Shown: positions 1 through 8,242, counted from the stretch's first letter. The stretch is DNA of 61,634 nucleotides from Chryseobacterium rhizosphaerae (GCF_003385455.1 NZ_QNUF01000031.1:1-61634), one strand, 5' to 3'. Numbers and translations: made by a program. Notes: generated by a model not told the origin, from the letters alone.

Positions 1-56
1 CCAATACTGTAATCTCTTTGAGTACGCTTTTCCTTTTTTAATTCTTGATCTTTCAT
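1..56 (-). CDS. 5' end of an IS3-type transposase OrfA-like gene (partial)
   Basis: An ATG at 54-56 on the minus strand opens a frame that runs off the left edge after 18 codons. The visible residues are strongly basic and contain KKEKRTQRDYSIG, which resembles from memory the first residues of the helix-turn-helix OrfA proteins of IS3-family elements in Flavobacteriales (usually followed by a VSQVE.GE..YKQAQ-type stretch that lies outside the window). An inverted-repeat-like end sits just upstream at 73-97, as expected for an insertion sequence. Only the N-terminus is visible, so the family call is tentative. Confidence 0.45.
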   Translation of the reverse strand, partial: MKDQELKKEKRTQRDYSI

Positions 57-97
57 AATATAAGTTGAGTAATTGTCAACTTATTTCAGGACGGGAC
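1..97 (-). mobile_element. Left-over end of an insertion sequence
   Basis: Reading the minus strand from position 97, the sequence starts TGTCCCGTCCTGAAATAAG and reaches the transposase-like ATG after 41 bases. An outer TG and a short untranslated lead before an OrfA-like start fit an IS terminus. Inside it, AAGTTGA and TCAACTT (62-83) form a small stem. The other end and any target duplication are outside the window, so the exact border at 97 is inferred. Confidence 0.4.
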
Positions 98-107
98 AAA
101 ACAAAAC

Positions 108-139
108 AAAAAGCCATTGATTAATTCAGTGGCTTTTTT
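108..139. terminator. Bidirectional intrinsic terminator
   Basis: AAAAAGCCA (108-116) pairs with TGGCTTTTT (130-138), extended inward by TTGA/TCAG. The stem is flanked by A-rich and T-rich tracts on both sides. It lies just after the stop of the 165-689 minus-strand gene. Confidence 0.75.
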
Positions 140-164
140 GTACTCGTGAATTGTTTCCCGGATC

Positions 165-689
165 TTATGTATCCAGCTTGTGAATCGAAAGAATCACTTT
201 ACTGTATTTTAAATAGGTTACCACTACTTTTGTCCCAGCCTCATACCGGTGGTAATCTTCTCTTTCGGCCGGGAGCCTTATTTTCTCATGCTTGTTACGC
301 CCGGCAAAAGTCATAATGTATTCATCATTTTCAGTTTTATGACGGGATGTAACAATACTGGTCAGCTGATTTTTCCCATTTTCAATATCTTTTTTCCAGT
401 TTCGAAGAAAATACTGATAGATCAGCCAGATGAGAGCATAAAAGAAAGCGTATAATGCTACTACAAGGCTGATAAATAAAATATAATGGTAGTACTTGAA
501 ATTCTTAAAATCATTCTGTAAAAAGTAGCAGGCAACAAGCACCAGCATAATGAGAGCTACTAATAGGGAAGCTGGGACATTTTTGAAAAAATCTTTTTTT
601 TGACTTGCTATATTGTTGATCTCTTCCTCATGTAAGGAAATGTTCTCCTGTAAATGAACCTGTGAATAATCAACTACTATTTTTTCCAT
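165..689 (-). CDS. Two-pass membrane protein of unknown function
   Basis: 174 aa. Hydrophobic segments at about residues 40-57 and 69-92 form a membrane hairpin; the first 39 residues are polar and the C-terminal 80 residues look like a small beta-rich domain (…YEAGTKVVVTYLKYSKVIL…), a layout similar to DUF3592-type proteins. No catalytic motif is visible. It is a single gene, ending at a terminator on one side and divergent from the 832-1449 gene on the other, so both promoters share the 690-831 spacer. Function unknown. Confidence 0.75.
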   Translation of the reverse strand: MEKIVVDYSQVHLQENISLHEEEINNIASQKKDFFKNVPASLLVALIMLVLVACYFLQNDFKNFKYYHYILFISLVVALYAFFYALIWLIYQYFLRNWKKDIENGKNQLTSIVTSRHKTENDEYIMTFAGRNKHEKIRLPAEREDYHRYEAGTKVVVTYLKYSKVILSIHKLDT

Positions 690-784
690 AAGGATTCAAT
701 ATTCTTAACGCTTATCTCAGCTTTTTTAAAGATAAGATATTAAATGACCTGATTAGAAAAAGGTATTAATTTTTAAAAATTATT

Positions 785-813
785 TTGCACATTCAAAATA
801 AATTATAACTTTG
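785..813 (+). promoter_or_regulatory. Bacteroidota-type promoter of the 832-1799 unit
   Basis: TTG at 785-787 and TAACTTTG at 806-813 match the TTG / TAnnTTTG pattern of Bacteroidota primary-sigma promoters with an 18-base spacer. The start codon follows 18 bases later. The -7 box is inside the palindrome described at 807-825, so a bound repressor would block it. Confidence 0.6.
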
Positions 814-825
814 TAATTCAAAGTT
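807..825. promoter_or_regulatory. Candidate operator 1 (inverted repeat)
   Basis: AACTTTG-TAATT-CAAAGTT is a perfect 7-bp inverted repeat with a 5-base centre. It overlaps the -7 promoter element and lies 6 bases before the ATG at 832. An almost identical palindrome occurs at 1822-1838 before the 1872 gene. The winged-helix protein encoded at 1509-1799 between them is the obvious candidate binder. Confidence 0.6.
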
Positions 826-831
826 CTTTTT

Positions 832-1449
832 ATGGAGACAAAAAACTATCACGAAGACTTATCTCATATCCGTTCCATGATGGAGCGGTCTTCCAGATTC
901 ATTTCACTAAGCGGGCTTTCTGGTGTTGTAGCTGGGCTTGCTGCTCTTATTGGTGCAGCGTATGTTTACTTTGTTTTTAAAAGAGAGGGGATTGATTACT
1001 TTGAGGGAGAGAGAAACTTTTTTGCTCCGGCACTGGTGAAAGAACTGACTTTTATTGGAACAGTTATTTTACTGGTAGCGGTTTTTAGTGGCTATATTTT
1101 TACAGCCCATAAAAGCAAAAAGAAAGGGCTGAAGATCTGGGATGCTACGACCAAAAGGCTTTTAATTACTTTTGCAGTACCATTATTGGCTGGCGGAGTT
1201 TTCTGTTTAGCACTGCTTTTTCACCATCTTTTTGTTTGGATTGCTCCTACTACGCTTATCTTTTATGGTTTGGCGTTGGTAAGTGCAGAAAGATATACTT
1301 TGACAGATGTGAAATACCTGGGATACTGTGAAATCATTTTAGGTTTGTTTTCATTATTTTTTCTAGGCTGGGGATTAGTCTTCTGGTCTGTGGGCTTTGG
1401 TATTCTACATATTGTTTATGGTCTTATTATGCACAAAAAATATAAATAA
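832..1449 (+). CDS. Six-pass integral membrane protein, regulator partner
   Basis: 205 aa. Hydrophobic segments at about residues 30-49, 72-92, 109-131, 134-151, 163-180 and 183-201. There is no signal peptide cleavage site and no recognised catalytic motif. It lies 59 bases before a small winged-helix regulator; this pairing of a membrane protein with an HTH regulator suggests one transcription unit, possibly autoregulated through the palindrome overlapping its promoter. The family is common in Flavobacteriales as a conserved hypothetical; I cannot assign a function. Confidence 0.8.
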   Translation: METKNYHEDLSHIRSMMERSSRFISLSGLSGVVAGLAALIGAAYVYFVFKREGIDYFEGERNFFAPALVKELTFIGTVILLVAVFSGYIFTAHKSKKKGLKIWDATTKRLLITFAVPLLAGGVFCLALLFHHLFVWIAPTTLIFYGLALVSAERYTLTDVKYLGYCEIILGLFSLFFLGWGLVFWSVGFGILHIVYGLIMHKKYK

Positions 1450-1508
1450 AAACTAAATTTGCAGCTTGTCGGATGTGAGTTCTGCCATCTGCAACCTATT
1501 ACCGTATT

Positions 1509-1799
1509 ATGATAAAAATAAATCAACTCAATAAAGAATTTGAAAGTCGTGTAAGATTGGGCATTATGTCTGTTCTTATGGTTAATGACTGGGTTGATTT
1601 TTCTGAAATGAAAGGTTTACTGGAGATTACAGACGGTAATCTGGCCAGTCATAGTAGTGCTTTGGAAAAAAACGGTTACATTGAAGTGAAAAAAGAATTT
1701 GTAGGAAAAAAACCGAAAACATCTTACCGTGTTACACAGAATGGCAGACAGGCTTTTACCGAACATCTGGACGCACTGGAAAAATTATTGGGACGTTGA
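1509..1799 (+). CDS. Winged-helix transcriptional regulator
   Basis: 96 aa, single-domain winged helix of the HTH_34/MarR-like type (DUF-like PF13601 class). It begins with ESRVRLGIMSVLMVNDWVDF, then the recognition helix region TDGNLASHSSALEKNGYI and the basic wing EFVGKKPKTSYRVT, and ends with the typical AFTEHLDALEKLL helix. There is no sensor domain, so ligand or membrane partner control is possible through the upstream six-pass protein. The two matching palindromes at 807-825 and 1822-1838 flank this gene and are its likely operators (inference). Confidence 0.88.
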   Translation: MIKINQLNKEFESRVRLGIMSVLMVNDWVDFSEMKGLLEITDGNLASHSSALEKNGYIEVKKEFVGKKPKTSYRVTQNGRQAFTEHLDALEKLLGR

Positions 1800-1821
1800 T
1801 CCTATATTTTTTTGAAATTTT

Positions 1822-1838
1822 ACTTTGTGATTCAAAGT
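1822..1838. promoter_or_regulatory. Candidate operator 2 (inverted repeat)
   Basis: ACTTTG-TGATT-CAAAGT is a perfect 6-bp inverted repeat with a 5-base centre, matching operator 1 in arm sequence and spacing and sharing the downstream TTCTTT. It overlaps a weaker -7 box (TTACTTTG, 1820-1827; TTG at 1796-1798), placing the 1872 gene under the same control. Confidence 0.55.
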
Positions 1839-1871
1839 TCTTTGTATTTAATTTTTAATTCAAAATAAATA

Positions 1872-2168
1872 ATGGAAGATCAAAACATTTTAAACCTTGG
1901 AAAAATGGTATTCGGAATATCTTTTCTGGCAGGGAATATCTGTCTGTTCGGATATGTGATTACGAAGAATTTCTGGTTTGCCGATTCAGGATTCTTGTTG
2001 CTGGTTTATGGAACCCTTATTAACCTCATTATCGTATTGGGATTATTGATCTATGGAGGTATCAGGAAAGCTAAACGCAAAACGTGCTTCCAATCTGCCG
2101 GCATCCTTCTGATCAATATCCCGTTTGCCATTATCTATACCATGATAGGAATTACCCATTTAAAATAA
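1872..2168 (+). CDS. Small three-pass membrane protein (paralog of 2680-2973)
   Basis: 98 aa with hydrophobic segments at about 12-32, 39-60 and 75-93. It aligns by eye along its whole length with the 2680-2973 product: LGKMVFGISFLAG against LGRRTFLISFLCG, and ILLINIPFAI against LLLVNIPVAI. It lies directly behind operator 2 and 14 bases before the Coq4-like gene, so it probably starts a short operon. Function unknown. Confidence 0.75.
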   Translation: MEDQNILNLGKMVFGISFLAGNICLFGYVITKNFWFADSGFLLLVYGTLINLIIVLGLLIYGGIRKAKRKTCFQSAGILLINIPFAIIYTMIGITHLK

Positions 2169-2182
2169 AGAAACAATATATT

Positions 2183-2668
2183 ATGAAAAAAATACGTGTC
2201 CAATTTCTGCTTTTTGTATATGATAAAACCCAAAAGCTGTACAGGAAATATTTTAAAAAGAAAAAAAGACAGTGGCAGTTTACGGAAAAACAACTGCTGG
2301 AATTTCAAGAAGATTCTTTGGGGAGAAAACTTGGAGAATTTTATAAAAAATATGGGTTTTCTATGATCCCTAAAATGGAGAATCACGATGTTCATCATCT
2401 GATCACAGGCTGCGGAACCAATTTCGAGGATGAAATCGCCATGCAGTATCTTTTGCTGGGAAATGGTAAACTCAATGCCCATCTTTTGGCAGCAATCGTA
2501 TTAGGAACATTTATTTTGCCGGAATATGTGGAAATTTATATCAAAGCCTATAAGAAGGGACAGGATATGAGAGCCTTTCATGAATGGGACTTTGAAGGCC
2601 TCCTATGGCAAAATTTTGACCATCTGAAAGATTTTATTCACCAGAAAGATCATGTTGTTCTTCACTAA
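2183..2668 (+). CDS. Coq4-like protein with HDxxHx11E metal motif
   Basis: 161 aa from the ATG at 2183 (the frame is open further upstream inside the preceding gene, but this start gives normal spacing and the usual N-terminus). Residues 68-84 carry H68-D69-x-x-H72 followed eleven residues later by E84, the zinc-binding signature of the Coq4 family, which in proteobacteria and mitochondria serves ubiquinone synthesis. Flavobacteria make menaquinone, so the role here must differ or be unrelated to ubiquinone. The N-terminus is very basic (KKKKRQ), without a signal peptide. It is sandwiched between two paralogous small membrane proteins. Confidence 0.7.
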   Translation: MKKIRVQFLLFVYDKTQKLYRKYFKKKKRQWQFTEKQLLEFQEDSLGRKLGEFYKKYGFSMIPKMENHDVHHLITGCGTNFEDEIAMQYLLLGNGKLNAHLLAAIVLGTFILPEYVEIYIKAYKKGQDMRAFHEWDFEGLLWQNFDHLKDFIHQKDHVVLH

Positions 2669-2679
2669 AAATTATTCTT

Positions 2680-2973
2680 ATGAAAAACAGAGTATTCAGT
2701 CAGCTGGGAAGACGAACATTCCTTATATCCTTCCTTTGTGGCACCTTTTTACTCCTATCTTTTCTGCTCACCAGATTAGATTTTCTGCTCATAACAGGCT
2801 TTTATTATGTGATCGGTGCAGCAATCATCAACCTGCTTATTCTTCTGTATGAATTGATAGAATATGCCAATAATGCATCTGAAAATAAAAATTCCGGAAA
2901 CGCTGTACTGTTATTATTGGTCAATATCCCAGTTGCTATAGGATATTTTTTTATAGTCTGCGAATCCTTGTAA
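2680..2973 (+). CDS. Small three-pass membrane protein (paralog of 1872-2168)
   Basis: 97 aa with hydrophobic segments at about 13-33, 37-61 and 73-93; similar in length, topology and sequence to the product of 1872-2168. It begins 11 bases after the Coq4-like stop codon, so co-transcription is likely. No motif indicates an activity. The duplication on either side of the Coq4-like gene suggests the two membrane proteins and Coq4-like protein act together. Confidence 0.75.
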   Translation: MKNRVFSQLGRRTFLISFLCGTFLLLSFLLTRLDFLLITGFYYVIGAAIINLLILLYELIEYANNASENKNSGNAVLLLLVNIPVAIGYFFIVCESL

Positions 2974-3011
2974 TTATTGATGACCCCTTTAACCCTTATA
3001 TATTTATTATC

Positions 3012-4382
3012 ATGAAAACACATCATTATATATTTCTTACAACTGCCTTATTTGTCTTTGTATTTTACGATCAGGATATGGGGCTGAACCTCGGAATTCT
3101 GGGAGCAGTATATGCAGTCTTAACTTTATTTAAAACTCCAGAAAAAAATAAAACCAGAACTTTGTATCTTCTGTTCGGAACAAGTATTCTTTCAAGCATA
3201 GCTTTTGCATGGTATGGAGATTTTCCGTCTTTCCTGGCAGTTGTAAGTTCACTGCTTCTGTTATCATATAAGTCAAAAAACAGAACCATGAAAATTCTTT
3301 TTCTCATTCCTGTTTTTATTGTGAACAGCTGTACCTCATTCTGCCGGTTTTTCAGTTTTGACGCCTGGCTGCCTCAAAGAAATATTTCTGGTTTATGGCA
3401 GAAGATATTGTCTTTTGTTCTGATTCCTCTTATATTACTTTCTGTATTTTTTGGAATTTACTCTGCTGGAAGTGATCATTTTGCTGCTCTTTTTACAGAC
3501 TATGAATTGGATATTAACCTTTGGCAGATATTCTGTCTTTCAGCTTTAGGTTTTTTTATAGCCTTTAATTACTGGAACTATGCCGTGGAAAGATTGATCT
3601 ATAAAAACCATCATATCCTGAATGATGAATTTCAGAAAGACTCTCAGGTTCCAACATCTACCTATTCTTTCCTGGATCTTAATTCCGAAAGGATAAGCGG
3701 CGTGATGTCTTTCCTTTTGCTTAATATCTTACTGGTCTTTTTTATCATTACTTACAATTACGAGCAATTTTATGAAGTTACCAAAACACCCGTACAGCTT
3801 TCAGAAGAAACCCATGAAAGGGTGAATGCGGTGATCATGTCCATTGTTATGGCTATTTTGGTGATTATGTTTTACTTTAAGGGTGGTTTTAATTTTGATC
3901 CTAAAGCCGGTCTGTTGAAGATTTTGGCCAAAATATGGATCTTCCTCAATGCTGTTCTGGTACTGTCTGCTGCGGTAAAAAACTATGAATATATTGTGAA
4001 TTATGCCTTTACCTATAAAAGATTGGGGGTCTTTGCCTTTCTGCTTTTGTCACTAATTGGGCTGGCTTTGACCTTTATCAAAATCCAGAAGAAAAAAAGA
4101 AATGCTTTCCTGTTCAATACCATGGTTTGGTATATGTACGGAACCATTCTGGTGTGCAGTTATATCAATTGGGGAGGTTTTATCACTTCTCAGAATATGA
4201 AGCGCAAAGATTTTGCCGTTAATTACCACTTGGGTTCTGTCAATTTCAGTGAGAAAGGATTATGGAAATATGCAAAAGACAAGAATGATAGCCAGCTTAA
4301 AAAAAAGCTGGAGGAAAAAACGAAAAATGAAAGGTCAAAAACTTTTCTTTCAAAGATCATGTATTATCAAACTATAGAATAA
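3012..4382 (+). CDS. DUF4173/DUF4153-type polytopic membrane protein
   Basis: 456 aa with about eleven hydrophobic segments and a polar C-terminal tail of roughly 60 residues rich in Lys and Glu. Features from the middle on (FNYWNYAVERLIY, a final WGGFITSQNMKR stretch followed by KDFAVNYHLG) resemble the DUF4173 family of Bacteroidota and Firmicutes. No function has been established for the family as far as I know. The gene ends 6 bases before the DUF1361 gene, so the two are probably translated from one message. Confidence 0.75.
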   Translation: MKTHHYIFLTTALFVFVFYDQDMGLNLGILGAVYAVLTLFKTPEKNKTRTLYLLFGTSILSSIAFAWYGDFPSFLAVVSSLLLLSYKSKNRTMKILFLIPVFIVNSCTSFCRFFSFDAWLPQRNISGLWQKILSFVLIPLILLSVFFGIYSAGSDHFAALFTDYELDINLWQIFCLSALGFFIAFNYWNYAVERLIYKNHHILNDEFQKDSQVPTSTYSFLDLNSERISGVMSFLLLNILLVFFIITYNYEQFYEVTKTPVQLSEETHERVNAVIMSIVMAILVIMFYFKGGFNFDPKAGLLKILAKIWIFLNAVLVLSAAVKNYEYIVNYAFTYKRLGVFAFLLLSLIGLALTFIKIQKKKRNAFLFNTMVWYMYGTILVCSYINWGGFITSQNMKRKDFAVNYHLGSVNFSEKGLWKYAKDKNDSQLKKKLEEKTKNERSKTFLSKIMYYQTIE

Positions 4383-4388
4383 TCCTGT

Positions 4389-5078
4389 ATGAAACAATTG
4401 ATTGAGTCTCCACGATTTAAAATGAATATGTTGCTTATACTCATGACTTTGTTTTGTGTTAGTCTGTCTGTTTTCAGATACTACATCACCGAAACTAAAG
4501 TGTTTTTTTTCCTGAACTGGAACTTATTCCTGGCATGGATTCCTTTAGCACTAAGTACCTTTCTTGTCGCCTTTACGGTTAGAAGTAAAGTTTCTTTATC
4601 CGTGATTATAGTGGTATGGATCTTATTTTTCCCCAATTCTCCATATATTCTGACCGATCTTTTTCATTTAAAAGCGAGAAATGCAGTTCCTATCTGGTAT
4701 GATCTTATTGTTATTCTGTCATATGCCTGGACCGGGTTGGTTTGTGGTTTTATAAGCCTTAGCGATATTGAAAAACGACTTTCAGAGTACTGTCAGGGAA
4801 CTATGCTCAATGCTATTGTTATCAGCTTTCTTTTTATGAGCAGTTTTGGGGTTTACCTGGGAAGATTTCTCAGATGGAACAGTTGGGATGTTCTCCATAA
4901 TCCTTTTGGATTATTCAATGATATTGTGGTAAGATTTATTTACCCGCTGGAGTATACAAAAACCTGGGGTGTTACCATTCTAATGGGTGTTCTGCTTAAT
5001 TTTATGTACTTCACCTTTAAATTGGTGAGAAATAATAATGAAAGAATTATACAACCGGGAAATGTGAACAATTTATAA
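4389..5078 (+). CDS. DUF1361 membrane protein
   Basis: 229 aa, about seven membrane segments. Residues 80-93 contain FFPNSPYILTDLFHL, the hallmark of DUF1361, followed by the conserved WYDL near 103-106. The family is widespread in Bacteroidota, Firmicutes and cyanobacteria with no known activity. Starts 6 bases behind the DUF4173 gene and ends this co-directional group. Confidence 0.85.
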   Translation: MKQLIESPRFKMNMLLILMTLFCVSLSVFRYYITETKVFFFLNWNLFLAWIPLALSTFLVAFTVRSKVSLSVIIVVWILFFPNSPYILTDLFHLKARNAVPIWYDLIVILSYAWTGLVCGFISLSDIEKRLSEYCQGTMLNAIVISFLFMSSFGVYLGRFLRWNSWDVLHNPFGLFNDIVVRFIYPLEYTKTWGVTILMGVLLNFMYFTFKLVRNNNERIIQPGNVNNL

Positions 5079-5157
5079 GAGTTGGAACAATTTTAGCATT
5101 TATAATGGACAATATCAAACAGAATGTTGATTTTATACATTCGTAAAATTAATTATT

Positions 5158-5697
5158 ATGAAAAAAAGCTTATTGTTAATACCATTGATTATTATTTCCT
5201 GTAAAAAAGAAGCTAACGTACCGGCAGTATCCGATAAAGATTCTGCGGTGGTAACAGAGATGCCGGATTCTGTGATGAAACCGGATTCTGCAGCATTGAG
5301 AAAAAAAGATTCAATCATTAACAATGCTCCTGCTACAAAAGAAGTTCTACGTAAAGGTGTCATGAGAGATGAGAAAGACGGACAGATCATTAGAACAGCA
5401 GATGCTTCCCAGCTTCCTTTTACATTGGGAGAAGAGTTTACAAAAGAGGGTCAGGAACTGGTCTTAAAAATTACTAATTATGAGAAGCCTTCTATCAAAG
5501 CTGCAATTACAACCAAGCAAAAAGATTTTAATATCCGCTTTAACCAGATTAAGCTTCCAAACGGAGATTATGACGGACCTTTCGGAAGAGAAATTACTCA
5601 TGAAGTTTCCGGGAAAGGTGAAGTTTGGCTGATCATTGGAAAAAGTAATATGGCTTCTGGAAATACGAAAGGAAATTTTACAGTAAGTATTGACTAA
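5158..5697 (+). CDS. Lipoprotein of unknown function
   Basis: 179 aa. A short signal peptide ends in the lipobox IISC, giving a lipidated Cys15 and a KKEA stretch after it. A low-complexity, Asp/Ser/Lys-rich linker (about residues 16-70) precedes a compact beta-rich C-terminal domain (about 80-179, ending …GNTKGNFTVSID). The arrangement is that of a surface or periplasmic lipoprotein with a flexible tether. No family recognised. An imperfect promoter box TACATTCG lies upstream around 5137-5144. Confidence 0.8.
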   Translation: MKKSLLLIPLIIISCKKEANVPAVSDKDSAVVTEMPDSVMKPDSAALRKKDSIINNAPATKEVLRKGVMRDEKDGQIIRTADASQLPFTLGEEFTKEGQELVLKITNYEKPSIKAAITTKQKDFNIRFNQIKLPNGDYDGPFGREITHEVSGKGEVWLIIGKSNMASGNTKGNFTVSID

Positions 5698-5755
5698 GGT
5701 AAACTAATTTGGTACAGTTTCTGCAAACTAAACTTTAAAATTTAAATTTAATATT

Positions 5756-6268
5756 ATGAAAAATATAGTTCTAACCGCAATGGCTGCTTCGGCTGTACTT
5801 GTAAGCTGCGGAACCGTACAATCGCTGGTTCAGAATACCTTCCCATACACAACGAATGTTTTAGTTTCTACAGGAGTACCTGCAGATAAAGAAGTTTCTT
5901 CTACGGCGACGGCTACCAATGTTCAAACCTGGTTTGGAGGAAATAATAATGCCAAGATTAAAGATGTAAGGATTTCTGACGCTAAAGTATCTATAGTATC
6001 TCCTGCCGGAGGTAATTTGAGTGCATTCAAATCTGTGAAGATATATGTTTCTTCTACAGGAACCAATGAAAGGCTTATTGCTTCTCGTTCCAATATATCC
6101 ACAAACTCATCCAGCTTAAATTTAGATCTGAATGATACGGGGTTTCTTGACGAAATAGTAAAAAGTTCGGGACTTACCGTAAGAACTGTTTATGAGCTGA
6201 AAAATCAAACCACTTCAGACATGAACATCAAAGTAGCTCTAAATTTCAGCAGCGTTCCTGCAAAATAA
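5756..6268 (+). CDS. Lipoprotein of unknown function
   Basis: 170 aa with the lipobox VLVSC (Cys18). The mature part is Ser/Thr/Asn-rich and beta-like, with no Cys besides the lipid anchor. It follows the previous lipoprotein gene by 58 bases on the same strand and is closed by the terminator at 6286-6323. Conserved in Chryseobacterium-like genomes as a hypothetical protein, to my recollection; function unknown. Confidence 0.8.
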   Translation: MKNIVLTAMAASAVLVSCGTVQSLVQNTFPYTTNVLVSTGVPADKEVSSTATATNVQTWFGGNNNAKIKDVRISDAKVSIVSPAGGNLSAFKSVKIYVSSTGTNERLIASRSNISTNSSSLNLDLNDTGFLDEIVKSSGLTVRTVYELKNQTTSDMNIKVALNFSSVPAK

Positions 6269-6285
6269 GAGTATAATAACAGAGT

Positions 6286-6323
6286 AAAAAACGTCTTTCA
6301 AAATTCTTGAAAGACGTTTTTGT
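6286..6323. terminator. Bidirectional terminator between convergent genes
   Basis: AAAAACGTCTTTCA pairs with the mirror arm ending GACGTTTTT around a 5-base loop at about 6301-6306. T-runs on both strands fit a shared terminator for the lipoprotein gene and the convergent subtilase gene. Confidence 0.85.
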
Positions 6324-6328
6324 TTACA

Positions 6329-7981
6329 TTATAATTTTGAAAATTTTTCTATTGCTCTCCGTTGGCCATCATTAAAATTGATGATATACTGACCTTGTGG
6401 AAGTTGTGAAACATTGATTTTTTCATCAGGAATAATGGACCCTTTGTTCACAGTTCGTCCATTCATATTGATAATTTCAAAATCAAGCTTTTTATTTTCT
6501 TTGCTTTGAACTGCTATATAGCTTGTTGTTGGATTTGGATAAATTTTAATTTCTAAAGGAAGCTGGCTTTTAATTGTGCCCCGCAGGGTACTTTCCAATT
6601 GCAGTATAGCATTTTTTACATTAGGTAAAGGACCTATTTTTTGGTTGACAACTGTCCCTCCCTGAGGAATTCCTGTGCTTATTAAAAGGTTTTTCATAGC
6701 TGAAGGGCTTAGGTACTGGCCCGTATTCTGGTAGTAATAAGACTGGATCAGTGTTGCTGCTGAAGCCACTACAGGAGTTGCGGAACTTGTCCCATTAAAA
6801 TAAGTATAAGTCCTGTTATTGTCGTTGTCATATTTTTGATATGAGCCGTATCCTGCTGCCAGCACATTGCTTCCCCAACCCTGTACATCCACTCTGTTTC
6901 CGTAGGTACTGAAACTTAGTTTCGAGTGGGTAGTATTAGGAGAGCCTGCACCTACAATAATGGCCCCACTGTTTCCTCTTGCATTATAAGCTGCATAGAA
7001 GGGATCATCAAGGTTTTGATTTCCATTTCCTGCTGCTGCAATAATGATAATTCCGGAATCAGTTGCTGCTTTTGTCAGATCCCAGATAACGCTATCATAT
7101 TCTGCAGGACAATATTGATTATCTTTTCCTCCTGTCTGCATTTCATATAAAATAATATCACCGGCCTGAGACGCATTGATCGATCTGCTTACTGCCGAAG
7201 CTCTGTTGTAGCCTACAGTAGTCCATTCCATGTATCCCTTTATTTCAGAGGCGCTGTAGGCCGCTCCGGAAAGTCCGATATTATCTTTTACAGATCCTAA
7301 AATACTTACCACAGCCGTTCCGTGATCACGGTAGTTATTATTTGATAAACCGGAGTTGGGACTGTATCCGGGCTCCAGTTGTATAGCATTTTGATTAGCC
7401 AGCATTTCATGTGTTTTATAAAAACCATATTCAACATCACGAATTCTGATATTTTGCCCTGTAATTCCTCTGGACCATGCATAGGTGGCGTTGATTCCCG
7501 GATTATCGGTCAGATAAGTCTGCAAGCTTTCTAAATTGGGAGTGGTTACAAATGTATTAACCAATGGAGGCTCAATAGGCTCACTACTCATTACCGATAC
7601 ATATTCTATTTCAGGGAACCTTTCAAGAATCTGAATGAGCTTTTTAGCTGTATCTCCATTTTGAACCGGAACATCGGCTTTAAAAATCCTTTTCAGTTTT
7701 TCCACAGACTCCCCGGAAAAACCATTCATTCTGCTGTTTTTTGCCATTTCATCCAATTTCGTATCGCTGAAACCAAGATCATACGTAAAGGAAATTTTAT
7801 TTTCAGTGATGAATTTTTCCAAATCCGGATTCTTATCAAATGCCACTTTCTCTGAGGTTATACCTTTTGAAAAGCATACATAAATATTTGAATTAAGATG
7901 AGTACCCCGGTCTGAAGAATGCTGACCGAAAGAAAGAGAGCAGGAGAGCAGTAATGCTAAAAGATTAATTTTTGTTTTCAT
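6329..7981 (-). CDS. Secreted S8 serine protease (subtilase) with T9SS sorting domain
   Basis: 550 aa. A signal peptide ends in SLSFGQ (residue 20). The subtilase catalytic triad is visible as Asp182 (RDVEYGF), His220 (DHGTAVVSILG) and Ser399 (GTSSATP), with the oxyanion Asn319 in AAAGNGN. Residues 21-140 look like an inhibitory propeptide. The last 75 residues form a type A T9SS C-terminal sorting domain, starting IYPNPTTSYIAV and ending in a GQYIINF strand. The enzyme should be exported by Sec, cross the outer membrane by T9SS and be released or attached to the surface. Closest class: Bacteroidota subtilases of the extracellular nutrient-protease type; substrate unknown. Confidence 0.9.
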   Translation of the reverse strand: MKTKINLLALLLSCSLSFGQHSSDRGTHLNSNIYVCFSKGITSEKVAFDKNPDLEKFITENKISFTYDLGFSDTKLDEMAKNSRMNGFSGESVEKLKRIFKADVPVQNGDTAKKLIQILERFPEIEYVSVMSSEPIEPPLVNTFVTTPNLESLQTYLTDNPGINATYAWSRGITGQNIRIRDVEYGFYKTHEMLANQNAIQLEPGYSPNSGLSNNNYRDHGTAVVSILGSVKDNIGLSGAAYSASEIKGYMEWTTVGYNRASAVSRSINASQAGDIILYEMQTGGKDNQYCPAEYDSVIWDLTKAATDSGIIIIAAAGNGNQNLDDPFYAAYNARGNSGAIIVGAGSPNTTHSKLSFSTYGNRVDVQGWGSNVLAAGYGSYQKYDNDNNRTYTYFNGTSSATPVVASAATLIQSYYYQNTGQYLSPSAMKNLLISTGIPQGGTVVNQKIGPLPNVKNAILQLESTLRGTIKSQLPLEIKIYPNPTTSYIAVQSKENKKLDFEIINMNGRTVNKGSIIPDEKINVSQLPQGQYIINFNDGQRRAIEKFSKL

Positions 7982-8156
7982 AAAATATTTGTTAAATGGT
8001 TGTGAATTAAGTTTGTTTATGGTAAAAATAATAATAAAATAAAAACAAAATCACAATATTGTGAATTTATTTAAAAGAAAATTTTATTTTAAATAGATGA
8101 TTAGGCTCTTCAGGCTATACTAGAGTATATAACAGAGTTTATAAAAATTATATAAT

Positions 8157-8195
8157 AAAAAAAACACCTTTCGGCTAGGTCGAAAGGTGTTTTTT
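8157..8195. terminator. Strong intrinsic terminator
   Basis: AAAACACCTTTCG (8161-8173) and CGAAAGGTGTTTT (8181-8193) form a perfect 13-bp stem with a 7-base loop, with A/T tracts on both sides. It terminates the dtd operon that ends at 8243. Confidence 0.88.
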
Positions 8196-8242
8196 AGATT
8201 GGTAAATCAAAGCAAAATACTCAGATTCCCGATATAATGTGA

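Noticed and set aside
2084..2182. N-terminal extension of the Coq4-like gene inside the preceding gene
   Set aside because: Those codons are the preceding membrane-protein gene read in another frame; the ATG at 2183 has proper spacing.
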